Positions 46,371-56,493 of a stretch of DNA of 64,000 bases are shown piece after piece. This DNA comes from Dyella flagellata (GTDB lineage: Bacteria; Pseudomonadota; Gammaproteobacteria; Xanthomonadales; Rhodanobacteraceae). Positions within the stretch are counted from its first letter, which is position 1; each line of letters begins with the position of its first letter. Both the position numbers and the translations under genes were made by a program. The DNA lies in the NCBI RefSeq assembly GCF_030160275.1, contig NZ_BSOA01000047.1, forward strand, positions 80,022 to 144,021, given 5' to 3'. A model generated the notes under the pieces. The model did not search any database. It saw only the letters and a program-made list of their open reading frames with translations, and was not told the origin of the DNA.

Positions 46371-47249
46371 ATGAAGTCCTGGCCAGTCCTATGCGCGACG
46401 ATGTTGGCGTGCGCTTTGTCCCAAGCTAGTGCCGCACCCAGCGACCCGCACTATTCCTTCAAGCTCTGGGAACAGCCGCAGAAGCCATTTCGTATCTACG
46501 GCAACACGTATTACGTCGGCTCACACGGCCTTAGTGCCATTCTGATCACCTCGCCCGCAGGTCACGTGCTCATCGATGCCACGCTGCCGGAAAACGCAGC
46601 GATGATCGAAGCGAATATTCGTGCGCTGGGCTTTCGTGTCCAGGACATCAAGCTGATTCTAAACACCCATACGCACTTCGATCACGCCGGCGCCATCGCC
46701 GCGTTGGCGCGCGATAGCGGCGCACAAGTGGCTGCGAGTGCGAAGTCGGCCAGGGTATTGGGGTTGGGCGGAAACGACCCGGACGATCCTCAGCGCGGGC
46801 TGGTGAAGTTCTATCCCAAGGTCACCGACGTTCGTATCGTGGCCGACGGAGAGACCGTGCACGCCGGTCCTTTGGCATTGCAGATGCACGCGATGCCTGG
46901 GCACACGCCTGGAGGCACTGGATGGACCTGGCGCTCCTGCGAAGGCAATCGCTGCCTGTCGATGGTCTATGCCGACAGCATTTCGCTGCTTAGCGCGGAC
47001 AATTATCGCTATACCGATCCGACTCATTCGGAACTCGTCGCCGGCTACCGGCATGCGCTTGGCATGCTGGCGGCGCTGCCGTGCGACATCTTGCTCACAC
47101 CGCATCCGCGCGATGGCTTCTTCGAGAAGGCGGCGCAGATTGTGCCAGGAAAACCCAATCCGTTGATCGATGCGCAGGCCTGCAAGTCCTATGCGGATGA
47201 AGGACAACACAATCTCGAACAGCGCGTGCGCAAGGAAGCCGGGGCGTAG
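46371..47249 (+). CDS. Subclass B3-type metallo-beta-lactamase-fold hydrolase
   Basis: The second ATG (46371), spaced 6 bases from ACGGAG, gives 292 residues with a signal peptide (MKSWPVLCATMLACALSQASA). All B3 zinc ligands are present: His100, His102, Asp104 and His105 (THTHFDHAG), His178 (PGHTPGG) and His245 (LTPHP). The surrounding segments (YYVGSHGLSAILI, DIKLILNTH, TGWTWRSC) resemble B3 enzymes of environmental bacteria. Carbapenem hydrolysis is possible but not established. Its TAG stop is part of a palindromic repeat. Confidence 0.87.
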   Translation: MKSWPVLCATMLACALSQASAAPSDPHYSFKLWEQPQKPFRIYGNTYYVGSHGLSAILITSPAGHVLIDATLPENAAMIEANIRALGFRVQDIKLILNTHTHFDHAGAIAALARDSGAQVAASAKSARVLGLGGNDPDDPQRGLVKFYPKVTDVRIVADGETVHAGPLALQMHAMPGHTPGGTGWTWRSCEGNRCLSMVYADSISLLSADNYRYTDPTHSELVAGYRHALGMLAALPCDILLTPHPRDGFFEKAAQIVPGKPNPLIDAQACKSYADEGQHNLEQRVRKEAGA

Positions 47250-47311
47250 GCTGGGATGACAATCCCAGCTGCCATGTGCATGGCGATGCTGGGATTATCA
47301 TCCCAGCCTAC
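47247..47311. repeat. Paired palindromic repeat, GTAGGCTGGGAT family
   Basis: TAGGCTGGGATGAC at 47247 and ATCATCCCAGCCTA ending at 47310 form an inverted pair around GCCATGTGCATGGCG. The stop codons of the convergent B3 enzyme (47247-47249) and the DAHP synthase (47308-47310) are both contributed by the repeat ends. The element closely matches 30281-30350. Confidence 0.85.
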
Positions 47312-48672
47312 GTCAGGCCGCCGGATTTGCGCACGATCAACATCGCCAACTCCAGCGATTGCTCGTAGTTGAGACGTGGATCGACCATCGATTTGTAGGC
47401 GCGCTGCAAGTCGGCCTCGCTCAAGTCGCGCGCGCCGCCCATGCATTCGGTGACGTCCTCGCCGGTGAGTTCCAAGTGCACGCCGCCCAGGTGGGTACCG
47501 GCAGCAGCGTGGATATCGAATGCCTGATCCAGCTCGCTGCGGATATTGTCGAAGCGACGTGTCTTGTAGCCGATGGAGGTGTTCTCGGTATTGCCGTGCA
47601 TGGGATCGGCCACCCACAGCACGCGGCGCCCTGCGCGCCTCACCGCATCGAGCAGCGGGGGCAGCTTTTCCGCAATGGAAGCATGGCCCATGCGATGAAT
47701 CAGCGTGAGACGGCCGGGCTCGTCTTCGGGATTCAAGGCGTCGATCAAGGGCAGCAGCAGTTCAGGCGTGACCGACGGCCCCACCTTCACTGCAATCGGG
47801 TTGCGAATGCCGCGGAAATATTCCACGTGCGCACCATCCAGGGCGGCGGTGCGCATGCCGATCCATGGGAAATGCGTGGAAAGATTGAACCAGCCGCGAT
47901 GGCGAGGGACCTGGCGTGTCAGCGCTTGCTCGTAATGCAGCAGCAGCGCTTCGTGCGAGGTGAAGAAATCCACGCGCGTAAAACCGGCGATGGGGCCGGC
48001 CAGGGTTTCCATGAAACGCAGCGAATCGCCGATGCCCGCCACCATGCGGCGATATTCGGCGGCCAACGGCGAGTGTTCCACCCAGGCCAGATCCCAATAT
48101 TCGGGATGGTGCAGGTCGGCGAAGCCACCGTCGACCAGGGCGCGCACGAAGTTCATCGTAAGCGCGGAATGCGCGTGGCCACGAATCAGGCGCTGCGGAT
48201 CGGGCCGGCGCGCTGCGGCGGTGAAGTCCGGGCCGTTGACCACGTCACCGCGAAAACTAGGCAGAGTGACGCCGTCATGCGTCTCGGTATCGGCCGAGCG
48301 CGGCTTGGCATACTGCCCGGCGAAGCGACCCACGCGCAGCACCGGCTGCTTGAGGCCATGCACCAGCACCAGGCTCATCTGCAACAGCACCTTGAGGCGG
48401 TTGGAGATGATCGGGCTCGTGCAGTCGGCAAAACTTTCGGCGCAATCGCCGCCCTGCAAGAGGAAGCGCTTGCCTTCCTGCGCCTCGGCCAGCGCCTGCT
48501 TCAGCGCCAGCACTTCCCAGGACGTGACCAGCGGCGGCAGTTGCGACAGCTCGCCAAGCGCACGGCTGAGTTCGGCAAGGTCCTCATACTGTGGCTGTTG
48601 CAGAGCCACGCACTGTTGCCAGGACATAGGTGTCCAGGTCGATGACTCGATGGATCGCGCGGATTGGCTCAT
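47308..48672 (-). CDS. Class II (plant-type) DAHP synthase
   Basis: The first shikimate-pathway enzyme condenses phosphoenolpyruvate and erythrose 4-phosphate. The ATG at 48672 overlaps the dsbB stop (ATGA) and gives 454 residues. Class II hallmarks are the Mn-binding Cys in QGGDCAE, GRFAGQYAKPRS, GEDVTECMGG and WVADPMHGNT. It differs from the AroFGH class I enzymes of enterobacteria, and in this family allosteric control is by aromatic products in variable combinations. An in-frame start at 48795 lies inside dsbB and is not preferred. Confidence 0.94.
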   Translation of the reverse strand: MSQSARSIESSTWTPMSWQQCVALQQPQYEDLAELSRALGELSQLPPLVTSWEVLALKQALAEAQEGKRFLLQGGDCAESFADCTSPIISNRLKVLLQMSLVLVHGLKQPVLRVGRFAGQYAKPRSADTETHDGVTLPSFRGDVVNGPDFTAAARRPDPQRLIRGHAHSALTMNFVRALVDGGFADLHHPEYWDLAWVEHSPLAAEYRRMVAGIGDSLRFMETLAGPIAGFTRVDFFTSHEALLLHYEQALTRQVPRHRGWFNLSTHFPWIGMRTAALDGAHVEYFRGIRNPIAVKVGPSVTPELLLPLIDALNPEDEPGRLTLIHRMGHASIAEKLPPLLDAVRRAGRRVLWVADPMHGNTENTSIGYKTRRFDNIRSELDQAFDIHAAAGTHLGGVHLELTGEDVTECMGGARDLSEADLQRAYKSMVDPRLNYEQSLELAMLIVRKSGGLT

Positions 48673-49181
48673 AGACGCAACCTCGGCGTGCCGCGCTGCA
48701 AAGTCACACGTAGCGCCAATATCGAAAGAAGAACAAACCACAGCAAGGCCCACAACGGGATGGGCAGGCCCAGGATCGGCTGGATCTTGGCGCATTCGCC
48801 GGAACCGGTGAACACCATCTTCAGGGCCTTTTCGAACGGGAACGCGTTGAACATGTAGGCCAAATTAGGACCGCAGGCAGGCACCCGATCCGGTGGCAGC
48901 GACATGATCCACAGATGGCGCATCGACATCACGATGCCGAATAGCGCACCCAGCAGCACCGGGCCGGTATAGAACCAGCGCCCGCCCGCTCGCGGTCCGT
49001 GCACGGCGCCGACCAGGAAGAACAGCGCCATGAACAGGAAGCCGATGCGCTGGAAGATGCACAGCGGACAGGGTTCCAGCCCCCACTGGTATTCAGCATA
49101 CAGGGCAAACCCCAGCAGGCCGGCGCAGATCAGGAAGCCGACAAGAAAACTGACGCGGTAAGACCAGCGGAGGGGATTCAT
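48669..49181 (-). CDS. dsbB: Disulfide bond formation protein B
   Basis: DsbB reoxidises DsbA and passes electrons to quinones. The 170-residue sequence has four transmembrane helices, the redox pair Cys38-Cys41 (EPCPLC) and the second pair Cys103 and Cys130 (PACGPNL, GSGECAK), with the quinone-site Arg in FQRIGF. It is coupled to the DAHP synthase by a 4-base overlap. Confidence 0.96.
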   Translation of the reverse strand: MNPLRWSYRVSFLVGFLICAGLLGFALYAEYQWGLEPCPLCIFQRIGFLFMALFFLVGAVHGPRAGGRWFYTGPVLLGALFGIVMSMRHLWIMSLPPDRVPACGPNLAYMFNAFPFEKALKMVFTGSGECAKIQPILGLPIPLWALLWFVLLSILALRVTLQRGTPRLRL

Positions 49182-49261
49182 GGGGGAGCGTTTCGTGATA
49201 TCGGGCCCCTGACATTACCCGCTCCTCGCCGCGCTGTCAGCAGACGGCCGGCGCGGCCTTC

Positions 49262-49299
49262 CAAAAAGACAAACCCCGGCGGGCAGACCCGCCAGGGTT
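49262..49299 (-). terminator. Rho-independent terminator of the alpha operon
   Basis: On the minus strand AACCCTGGCGGG-TCTG-CCCGCCGGGGTT pairs (one G.U/mismatch) and is followed by TGTCTTTTT, about 35 bases after the rplQ stop. It closes the long ribosomal transcript before dsbB. Confidence 0.88.
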
Positions 49300-49334
49300 C
49301 GTATTTGGACGTCCAAAAAGGACTTGCGGCGAGC

Positions 49335-49715
49335 TTACTCGGCTGCCGCCTCGGCACGCGGGCGATCCACCAGCTCGACGTACGCCAGCGGAGCATTGTC
49401 GCCCGAGCGGAAGCCGCACTTGAGAATGCGCAGGTAGCCGCCGGGACGCTCACGGTAGCGCGGCCCCAGCTCGACGAACAGCTTGCCTACAGCCTGTTTG
49501 TCGCGCAGGCGCGAGAAAGCGAGGCGGCGGTTGGCAACGCTGTCGGTCTTGGCCAGCGTGATCAGCGGTTCAGCCACGCGGCGCAGTTCCTTCGCCTTGG
49601 GCAGCGTGGTGCGGATCAGCTCATGCTTGATCAGCGACGCGGCCATGTTCTTGAACATCGCTTCGCGATGGCTGCTGGTGCGGTTGAGCTTACGCCCGGA
49701 TTTCATGTGACGCAT
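49335..49715 (-). CDS. rplQ: 50S ribosomal protein L17
   Basis: L17 (126 residues) begins [20 protein letters not shown] and carries the [17 protein letters not shown] segment. It lines the exit region of the large subunit. It is separated from rpoA by an unusually long 246-base spacer with two hairpins, whereas the two are tightly linked in most relatives. The last gene before the operon terminator. Confidence 0.97.
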   Translation of the reverse strand: MRHMKSGRKLNRTSSHREAMFKNMAASLIKHELIRTTLPKAKELRRVAEPLITLAKTDSVANRRLAFSRLRDKQAVGKLFVELGPRYRERPGGYLRILKCGFRSGDNAPLAYVELVDRPRAEAAAE

Positions 49716-49822
49716 GATGAGATTCTCTTTGTCTGTTGTTATGAAAAACCGGTCCTTAATGGCCGGCTTCCCGCGGGTTACCCGCTATCAAGCCCTTGAT
49801 GGAACGGGCTCTTATTAAGAGT

Positions 49823-49840
49823 GCGGCCATGGATGGCCGC
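49823..49840. repeat. GGCCATGGATGGCC palindromic repeat in the rpoA-rplQ spacer
   Basis: GCGGCCAT-GG-ATGGCCGC, preceded by TTAAGAGT. Related copies occur at 55471-55488, 55521-55538 and 57119-57136. A second shared word, CGATCAnGGACGATCG followed by ATCAAT, occurs nearby (49897-49918) and again just after the copy at 57119. Confidence 0.72.
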
Positions 49841-49923
49841 TTCTAGTGTTGAACCAGTGCGTTGAACACACACGGTCCACCATCTACCTACTACAGCGAT
49901 CAAGGACGATCGCATCAATAAAT

Positions 49924-49956
49924 CTACAGCCGCGGTCTCTTCGACCGCGGCTGTAG
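49924..49956 (-). promoter_or_regulatory. Perfect 14-bp hairpin just after rpoA
   Basis: CTACAGCCGCGGTC and GACCGCGGCTGTAG pair perfectly around a 5-base loop, 6 bases beyond the rpoA stop. On the minus strand ATTTATTG follows. It could act as a leaky terminator, an RNase-processing site or a 3'-end stabiliser that sets RpoA and L17 levels apart. Confidence 0.6.
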
Positions 49957-49961
49957 GTAAA

Positions 49962-50960
49962 TCAGCCCAGCTGCATGCCGTGCGACAAGCCCGGCGGCGG
50001 CCAGTTTTCGAGCTTCATGCCGAGCGCGAGACCACGCACGCCCAGGACATCCTTGATCTCGGTCAGCGACTTCTTGCCGAGGTTCGGCGTCTTCAACAGC
50101 TCCACCTCGGTCTTCTGCACCAGATCGCCGATGTAGTAGATGCTCTCGGCCTTCAGGCAGTTCGCCGAACGCACGGTGAGCTCCAGATCGTCGATCGGAC
50201 GGAGCAGCAGCGGATCGAAACCGCCCTTTTCCGCCTTGTCCGTGGCGCTTTCGCGACGAGAGAAATCACCGAACACCGACAGCTGGTCGTTGAGGATTTC
50301 AGCGGCCTTGCGCACCGCGTCTTCCGCACCGATGGTGCCGTTCGTCTCAATGTCGAGGATCAGCTTGTCGAGGTTGGTACGTTGCTCCACACGAGCCGCG
50401 TCCACTTCGTAAGCCACTCGCAACACCGGCGCGAACGAGGCATCGAGCTGCAGGCGGCCGATCGGGCGCGCTTCATCGTCCGGATGCTGGCGCGCGCTGG
50501 CCGGCTGATAGCCGACGCCACGACGCACCTTCAGACGCATGTTCAGCGTGATGTCCTTGGTGAGATGGCAGATCACGTGTTCGGGATTGATGATCTCCAC
50601 CGAGTGATCGACGGCGATGTCGCCGGCCGTGACCACGCCCCGGCCCTTCTTGGACAGGGTGAGGGTGACTTCATCACCCGTGTGCTGACGAATCGCCACT
50701 TCCTTGAGGTTGAGCAGGACTTCGATGACGTCCTCCTGCAAACCTTCCAGGGTGGTGTATTCGTGCAGCACGCCATCGATTTCGACCTCGACAATGGCGC
50801 TGCCGGGGATCGATGAGAGCAGCACACGACGCAACGCGTTGCCCAGGGTGTGGCCGAAACCGCGTTCAAGCGGTTCCACCACCACCTTGGCGCGATTCGG
50901 TCCGAGCTGTTCAACGCTGAGGCCGCGAGGCCGCAGTACGCTGGTTGACGAAACTGCCAT
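49962..50960 (-). CDS. rpoA: DNA-directed RNA polymerase subunit alpha
   Basis: The 332-residue alpha subunit has the N-terminal dimerisation/assembly domain ([21 protein letters not shown]) and the C-terminal domain (about 248-320, [19 protein letters not shown]) that contacts UP elements and activators. It sits in the alpha operon between rpsD (16 bases upstream) and rplQ. Confidence 0.98.
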   Translation of the reverse strand: MAVSSTSVLRPRGLSVEQLGPNRAKVVVEPLERGFGHTLGNALRRVLLSSIPGSAIVEVEIDGVLHEYTTLEGLQEDVIEVLLNLKEVAIRQHTGDEVTLTLSKKGRGVVTAGDIAVDHSVEIINPEHVICHLTKDITLNMRLKVRRGVGYQPASARQHPDDEARPIGRLQLDASFAPVLRVAYEVDAARVEQRTNLDKLILDIETNGTIGAEDAVRKAAEILNDQLSVFGDFSRRESATDKAEKGGFDPLLLRPIDDLELTVRSANCLKAESIYYIGDLVQKTEVELLKTPNLGKKSLTEIKDVLGVRGLALGMKLENWPPPGLSHGMQLG

Positions 50961-50976
50961 GCAGGGCTCCGGTTGA

Positions 50977-51603
<627 letters not shown>

Positions 51604-51614
51604 GGTTGTGCTCC

Positions 51615-52004
51615 TTAGACGCGACGCTTCTTGGGGGGACGGCAGCCGTTGTGCGGAATCGGCGTTACGTCAATGATGTTGAGAACCTTGTAGCCGAGGG
51701 CGTTCAGCGAACGCACCGCCGACTCACGGCCCGGGCCTGGGCCCTTGATCCGCACTTCCACCGTCTTCACGCCGTATTCGCCGGCGGCACGACCAGCCTT
51801 CTCGGCGGCGACCTGGGCAGCGAACGGGGTGGACTTGCGCGAACCGCGGAAGCCCGCACCGCCAGCGGTCGCCCACGAGAGCGCATTGCCCTGGCGATCG
51901 GTGATGGTGACGATGGTGTTGTTGAAGGAGGCCTGCACGTGGGCCACCGCATCGGTGACGACGCGCTTGACTTTCTTCTTGGTCTTGACTGCTGGCTTTG
52001 CCAT
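51615..52004 (-). CDS. rpsK: 30S ribosomal protein S11
   Basis: S11 (129 residues) lies in the platform of the small subunit. Recognisable by [19 protein letters not shown] and the basic end [10 protein letters not shown]. It lies between rpsM and rpsD with 11-12-base gaps, the standard alpha-operon order. Confidence 0.98.
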   Translation of the reverse strand: MAKPAVKTKKKVKRVVTDAVAHVQASFNNTIVTITDRQGNALSWATAGGAGFRGSRKSTPFAAQVAAEKAGRAAGEYGVKTVEVRIKGPGPGRESAVRSLNALGYKVLNIIDVTPIPHNGCRPPKKRRV

Positions 52005-52016
52005 GACTTATTCCAA

Positions 52017-52373
52017 TTATTTCTTGATCGCGCGACGCGGGCCCTTGCGGGTGCGTGCATTGGTACGCGTGCGCTGGCCGCGCACCGGCAGGCCGCGACG
52101 ATGGCGCAGGCCGCGATAGCAACCCAGGTCCATCAGGCGCTTGATCGCAATACCGACCTCACGGCGCAGATCGCCTTCCACGACATACTTGGCGATTTCG
52201 TGGCGGATCTTCTCCACCTCGCCTTCGCTCAGCGACTTGATCTGAACATTCGGGTTCACACCCGCGTCCACGCAGACCTTCTTGGCCCGGCTGCGGCCGA
52301 TGCCGTAGATGCTCTGCAAGCCAACCCAGACGTGTTTCTGGACCGGCAAATTGACACCCGCAATGCGCGCCAT
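52017..52373 (-). CDS. rpsM: 30S ribosomal protein S13
   Basis: S13 (118 residues) binds the 30S head and contacts L5 and the P-site tRNA. The start [26 protein letters not shown] and the basic C-terminal [16 protein letters not shown] are typical. The 122-base gap upstream of it lacks rpmJ (L36), which follows secY in E. coli; a TAGAAT box in that gap may be a promoter. Confidence 0.98.
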   Translation of the reverse strand: MARIAGVNLPVQKHVWVGLQSIYGIGRSRAKKVCVDAGVNPNVQIKSLSEGEVEKIRHEIAKYVVEGDLRREVGIAIKRLMDLGCYRGLRHRRGLPVRGQRTRTNARTRKGPRRAIKK

Positions 52374-52495
52374 GATGTACTTTCTCCGATTGCTTTCGTG
52401 CGCGGTAAACGCGCAATTCTAACCTTAATCAAACTGTCAGGAAAGTGCCGCGGGACTTAGATACCGCCGCCTCTCCACCGGAACCTGCCTGCGCC

Positions 52496-53821
52496 TCAGC
52501 CGCGGCGCAGGTTGGCCTTTTTGAGCAAACCTTCGTACTGGTGGCTGACCAGATGCGCCTGCACCTGGGCGGTGAAGTCCATCACCACGACCACCACGAT
52601 CAGCAGCGACGTGCCGCCGAAGTAGAACGGAACATGCCAGGCGTTCTGCATGAACGTCGGCACCAAACAGACCAGCACCAGGTAGAGGGCGCCGACGCCG
52701 GTCAGGCGGGTCATCACCGAGTCGATGTACTCGGCCGTCGAACGACCTGGACGAATGCCCGGAATCAGAGCCCCGGACCGCTTCAGGTTGTCCGCCGTGT
52801 CCTGGGAGTTGAAAACGATCGCCGTATAGAAGAAGGCGAAGGTGATCACCAGGACCGCGTAAACGATGTCGTAGAGCGGCTCGCCCGGGGTCAGCACCTG
52901 GATCAAGTCCTGCAGCCAACGCGATTGATGGCTGGCATTGCCCCAGGTGGCGGCCATCGCCGGGAACATCAGGATACTGTTCGCGAAGATGGGCGGAATC
53001 ACACCCGACATGTTGATCTTGAGCGGCAGGTGCGAGGTCTGGTTCATGTAAGACCGTTGCCCGCCCGACCGTCGCGCATAGTTCACGGTGATACGCCGCT
53101 GGGCGCGCTCCATGAACACCACGAACGCCGTCACCGCCAGCACCAGGGCTACCACCATGACCAGCTTGATGGTGGTCAGCTCACCGTTGCTCGACATCGA
53201 CAGCGTATGTCCCACCGCGCTCGGCAAGCCGGCCACGATACCCGCGAAGATCAGCAACGAGATGCCGTTGCCGATACCGCGTTCGGTCATCTGCTCGCCC
53301 AGCCACATCAGGAACAGCGAGCCCGCCGTCAAACCGACCACCGAGGACAGGATGAACCCGAAGCCCGGCATGTAGACCACCGGCACACCACCGCTGGTCT
53401 GCTGCTTCATCAACGCCACCGCAATGCCGAAGGCCTGGAAGGCGGACAAGCCGACCGTGCCGATGCGGGTATACGTCGTCAGCTGGCGCTGGCCCGACTG
53501 CCCTTCCTTGCGCAAGGCCTGCAGGCTCGGAATGACCGAGCCCATCATCTGCACCACGATCGAGGCGGAGATGTAGGGCACCACGCCCAGCGCAAATACC
53601 GAGAAACGACCCAGCGAACCGCCCGAGAACATGTTGAACATGTCCAGGATGCCGCCGCTCTGACCGATCAGGTTAGCCATGGCATCGGGGTTCACGCCCG
53701 GCACGGGAATGAACGAGCCGAGACGGTACACGATCAGCGCACCGATCACGAAGAAGATGCGCTGACGCAGCTCGGTCAACTTGCCGAGCGATCCTACCGA
53801 TGGACCCTTGGCTGCAGCCAC
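52496..53821 (-). CDS. secY: Protein translocase subunit SecY
   Basis: SecY is the pore of the SecYEG translocon. The 441-residue sequence has ten transmembrane helices, the plug region after helix 1 and the conserved cytoplasmic loops (RITVNYARR, GIRPGRSTAEYID). It starts 3 bases after the rplO stop, so it is translated with the spc ribosomal genes. Confidence 0.98.
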   Translation of the reverse strand: MAAAKGPSVGSLGKLTELRQRIFFVIGALIVYRLGSFIPVPGVNPDAMANLIGQSGGILDMFNMFSGGSLGRFSVFALGVVPYISASIVVQMMGSVIPSLQALRKEGQSGQRQLTTYTRIGTVGLSAFQAFGIAVALMKQQTSGGVPVVYMPGFGFILSSVVGLTAGSLFLMWLGEQMTERGIGNGISLLIFAGIVAGLPSAVGHTLSMSSNGELTTIKLVMVVALVLAVTAFVVFMERAQRRITVNYARRSGGQRSYMNQTSHLPLKINMSGVIPPIFANSILMFPAMAATWGNASHQSRWLQDLIQVLTPGEPLYDIVYAVLVITFAFFYTAIVFNSQDTADNLKRSGALIPGIRPGRSTAEYIDSVMTRLTGVGALYLVLVCLVPTFMQNAWHVPFYFGGTSLLIVVVVVMDFTAQVQAHLVSHQYEGLLKKANLRRG

Positions 53822-53824
53822 GAG

Positions 53825-54256
53825 TTACTCCACGCTGCCGCCGGCAGCCTCGATGGCAGCCTTGGCGCCCACCGTAGCCAGCAGACCGGACAGCTTCACC
53901 GCCCGGCCGATCTCGCCCTTGGCGACGACCTTGACCTTCTTGGCGCGGCTGTCGATCAGGCCAGCCTGATGCAGCACCACCGCGTCGATCACGTCAGCCT
54001 TGAGGCTGGCCAGCTGATACAGGAACACCTGCTGGCTCTCGGCCTTCTTCAGCGAACGAAAGCCGACCTTCGGCAAACGGCGCTGCAGCGGCATCTGGCC
54101 ACCCTCGAAACCGAGGCGGTGGCTGCGACCGGTACGGGCATGCTGACCCTTGTGGCCGCGACCGGCCGTCTTGCCCAGGCCCGAGCCGATACCACGACCG
54201 ACGCGAAGACGAGTCTTGCGCGAACCCGCAGCGGGCTTGATGTCATTCAGACGCAT
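53825..54256 (-). CDS. rplO: 50S ribosomal protein L15
   Basis: L15 (143 residues): basic N-terminal tail ([25 protein letters not shown]) that penetrates the 23S rRNA, and the globular C-terminal half ending [10 protein letters not shown]. It lies between rpmD and secY, the standard spc order. Confidence 0.98.
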   Translation of the reverse strand: MRLNDIKPAAGSRKTRLRVGRGIGSGLGKTAGRGHKGQHARTGRSHRLGFEGGQMPLQRRLPKVGFRSLKKAESQQVFLYQLASLKADVIDAVVLHQAGLIDSRAKKVKVVAKGEIGRAVKLSGLLATVGAKAAIEAAGGSVE

Positions 54257-54261
54257 AATGA

Positions 54262-54450
54262 TTACTCCTCAACCCGGACCAGGTAGTAGACCGTGTTGAT
54301 CAGGCCGCGAACCTGCGGGCTGTCCTTCAGTTCACGGACGTCGTTGGTCTTGTTCAGACCCAGCGCCTTCACACTGAGGCGATGGCGGGTCTGTACGCCG
54401 CGCAGGCCCTTGACCAGGCGGACGCGGATGGTTTTTTCGTTGTTAGCCAT
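54262..54450 (-). CDS. rpmD: 50S ribosomal protein L30
   Basis: The ATG at 54450 ([19 protein letters not shown]) gives 62 residues, the bacterial L30 size. It overlaps the rpsE 3' end by 8 bases. The longer open frame to 54567 is antisense-like read-through of rpsE in another frame. Confidence 0.96.
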   Translation of the reverse strand: MANNEKTIRVRLVKGLRGVQTRHRLSVKALGLNKTNDVRELKDSPQVRGLINTVYYLVRVEE

Positions 54451-54952
54451 TGCCCAGCACCTCTTCCACGGTCTTGCCACGCTTGGCAGCGATCTGCTTC
54501 GGCGAGGCAACGGCCTGCAGGCCCTTGATGGTGGCGCGCACCAGGTTGATCGGGTTGCGCGAGCCAACGGCCTTGGCCAGCACGTTCTTCACACCGACCA
54601 CTTCCAGCACGGCGCGCATGGCACCACCGGCGATCACGCCGGTACCTTCGGAGGCCGGCTGCATGTAAACGCGCGCAGCGCCATGGTTAGCCTTGATGGC
54701 GTACCACAGGGTGCCGTTGTTCAGGTCGATGCTAACCATATTGCGGCGGGCACGGTCCATCGCCTTGGAAATGGCCACCGGCACTTCACGCGCCTTGCCA
54801 TAGCCGAAGCCGACCTTGCCCTCGCCATCGCCGACCACGGTCAGCGCGGTGAAGCTCATCTGGCGGCCGCCCTTGACGGTCTTGGCCACGCGGTTGACGG
54901 CAATCAGCTTCTCGAGCAGGCCGTCTGAGTTTTCGCGATCAGTAGAAGACAT
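54443..54952 (-). CDS. rpsE: 30S ribosomal protein S5
   Basis: S5 (169 residues), a decoding-fidelity protein. It has the double-stranded-RNA-binding-like N-terminal domain ([22 protein letters not shown]) and a C-terminal domain with [20 protein letters not shown]. Positions tied to spectinomycin resistance lie in the first segment and look wild type. Confidence 0.98.
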   Translation of the reverse strand: MSSTDRENSDGLLEKLIAVNRVAKTVKGGRQMSFTALTVVGDGEGKVGFGYGKAREVPVAISKAMDRARRNMVSIDLNNGTLWYAIKANHGAARVYMQPASEGTGVIAGGAMRAVLEVVGVKNVLAKAVGSRNPINLVRATIKGLQAVASPKQIAAKRGKTVEEVLGNG

Positions 54953-55063
54953 TATCTTTTTCCGTGTGCCCGGACCATCCGGGGCTTTTGCTTGCGGCTG
55001 AGCCGCTTAGAGTTGTAGTTACAGCAGACCGGGACCGACCCTCAGCGGGCCTCGCCCCTTTTT

Positions 55064-55417
55064 TTAGAACTTCAGGCCAGCTTCGCGAGCGGCATCGGCC
55101 AACGCCTTGATGCGGCCGTGATAGCGGAAACCAGAACGATCGAAGGCAACGGCTTCGATACCGGCAGCCTTGGCACGCTCGGCAATCGCCTTGCCCACGG
55201 CAGCAGCGGCTGCCAGGTTCTTGGTGCCTTTCAGGCCTTCGGCCACGGACTTCTGGACGGTGGAGGCAGCTGCCACCACGTTCACGCCCGAGGCGTCGAA
55301 CACCTGCGCGTACAGATGCTGGCCAGTGCGATGCACGGACAAGCGTGCAACGCCGAGCTTGCGGATGTGCGCGCGTGTGGACTTGGCGCGGCGCAGACGG
55401 GCTTCATTCTTGTTCAT
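55064..55417 (-). CDS. rplR: 50S ribosomal protein L18
   Basis: L18 (117 residues from the ATG at 55417, better spaced from TAGGA than the ATG at 55423) binds 5S rRNA with L5. Typical segments: [16 protein letters not shown] and [21 protein letters not shown]. Separated from rplF by a 142-base spacer with two tandem palindromic repeats. Confidence 0.97.
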   Translation of the reverse strand: MNKNEARLRRAKSTRAHIRKLGVARLSVHRTGQHLYAQVFDASGVNVVAAASTVQKSVAEGLKGTKNLAAAAAVGKAIAERAKAAGIEAVAFDRSGFRYHGRIKALADAAREAGLKF

Positions 55418-55454
55418 AGTCATATTCCTAAGAAACGGATCGGCTTTGGCAGTT

Positions 55455-55554
55455 CGCTCTTTTGAAGAGTCCAGCCATGGATGGCTGGGTCACTTCGCGA
55501 GGGATCGCTCTTTGAAGAGTCCGGCCACGGATGGCCGGGTCACTTCGCGAGGGA
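55455..55554. repeat. Two tandem ~50-base repeats with palindromic cores, rplF-rplR spacer
   Basis: Units 55455-55504 and 55506-55554 share CGCTCTTT..GAAGAGTCC, a palindromic core (CCAGCCAT-GG-ATGGCTGG in the first, CCGGCCAC-GG-ATGGCCGG in the second) and GGTCACTTCGCGAGGGA. The compensatory change AGC/GCT to GGC/GCC keeps the hairpin, which suggests selection on RNA or DNA pairing. Confidence 0.78.
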
Positions 55555-55559
55555 CCGCC

Positions 55560-56087
55560 TTACGCCTTCTTGGCTTCCTTCAGGGTGATCTTCTCGCCGG
55601 CATAGCGCACGCCCTTGCCCTTGTAGGGTTCCGGCGGACGATAACCACGAATCTTGGCGGCAACCTCGCCGACCAGCTGCTTGTCCGAACCCTTGATCAG
55701 GATTTCGGTCTGCGTCGGGGTCTCGAGGGTGATGCCCTCGGGCGCGTTGAACACGACCGGGTGGGAGAAGCCGAGGCTGAGGTTCAGCGCCTTGCCGGCC
55801 ATCGAAGCGCGGTAACCCACGCCGACCAGCTCCAGCTTGCGCTCATAACCTTCGGACACGCCCTTGACCATATTGGCCAGCAGCGCGCGAACGGTACCGC
55901 CGAACTTGTCCTCGGCGCCTTCGGCGACCTGGACGTTGACCACGCCGTTCTCGACCTGCACCGAGGCGCCCGGCAGTGCATGCACCGACAAGGTGCCTTT
56001 GGGGCCCTTCACGGCGATGCTGCCTTCGGCAACCTTCAGCTCGACGCCCTTGGGCAGGGTAATGGGTTTCTTGGCAACACGAGACAT
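55560..56087 (-). CDS. rplF: 50S ribosomal protein L6
   Basis: L6 (175 residues) has two similar domains, [19 protein letters not shown] at the start and the conserved [14 protein letters not shown] near the C terminus. It lies near the factor-binding stalk base. Gene order rpsH-rplF-rplR is standard. Confidence 0.98.
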   Translation of the reverse strand: MSRVAKKPITLPKGVELKVAEGSIAVKGPKGTLSVHALPGASVQVENGVVNVQVAEGAEDKFGGTVRALLANMVKGVSEGYERKLELVGVGYRASMAGKALNLSLGFSHPVVFNAPEGITLETPTQTEILIKGSDKQLVGEVAAKIRGYRPPEPYKGKGVRYAGEKITLKEAKKA

Positions 56088-56097
56088 CGGAAGCTCC

Positions 56098-56493
56098 TTA
56101 CGCGACCATGCCGATGACTTCGCCGCCCACGCCCTTGGCGCGAGCCTGCGCGTCGGTCAGCAGACCGGCAGACGTCGAAATGATCGAAATGCCCAGGCCT
56201 CCGAGCACCTTCGGCAGCTCGTCCTTACCGCGGTAGACGCGCAGACCCGAGCGGCTCACGCGCTCGATACGCTCGATTGCGGGACGGCCTTCGAAATACT
56301 TGAGCTTGATCTCGAGCACCGGCTTGCCCTCCGCTTCGGAGGTCTTGGCGTCGAGGATGTAGCCCTCGTTCTTGAGAAGGTTGGCCAGCGCCACCTTCAG
56401 CTTCGACGACGGTACGCTGACAACCTGCTTGCCCGTAGCCTGGGCATTGCGGATGCGCGTAAACAGATCGGCGATGGGATCAGTCATGCTCAT
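56098..56493 (-). CDS. rpsH: 30S ribosomal protein S8
   Basis: S8 (131 residues from ATG 56493, preceded by AAGGATG) is the spc-operon repressor in E. coli, binding the rplE region of the mRNA. Sequence begins [18 protein letters not shown] and ends with [22 protein letters not shown]. It is preceded by an unusually long gap from rpsN. Confidence 0.97.
   Translation of the reverse strand: MSMTDPIADLFTRIRNAQATGKQVVSVPSSKLKVALANLLKNEGYILDAKTSEAEGKPVLEIKLKYFEGRPAIERIERVSRSGLRVYRGKDELPKVLGGLGISIISTSAGLLTDAQARAKGVGGEVIGMVA

Noticed and set aside
55455..55554. Two direct repeats considered as a CRISPR start
   Set aside because: There are only two units with no spacer between them, each contains its own palindrome, and single copies of the same unit occur in other ribosomal spacers.
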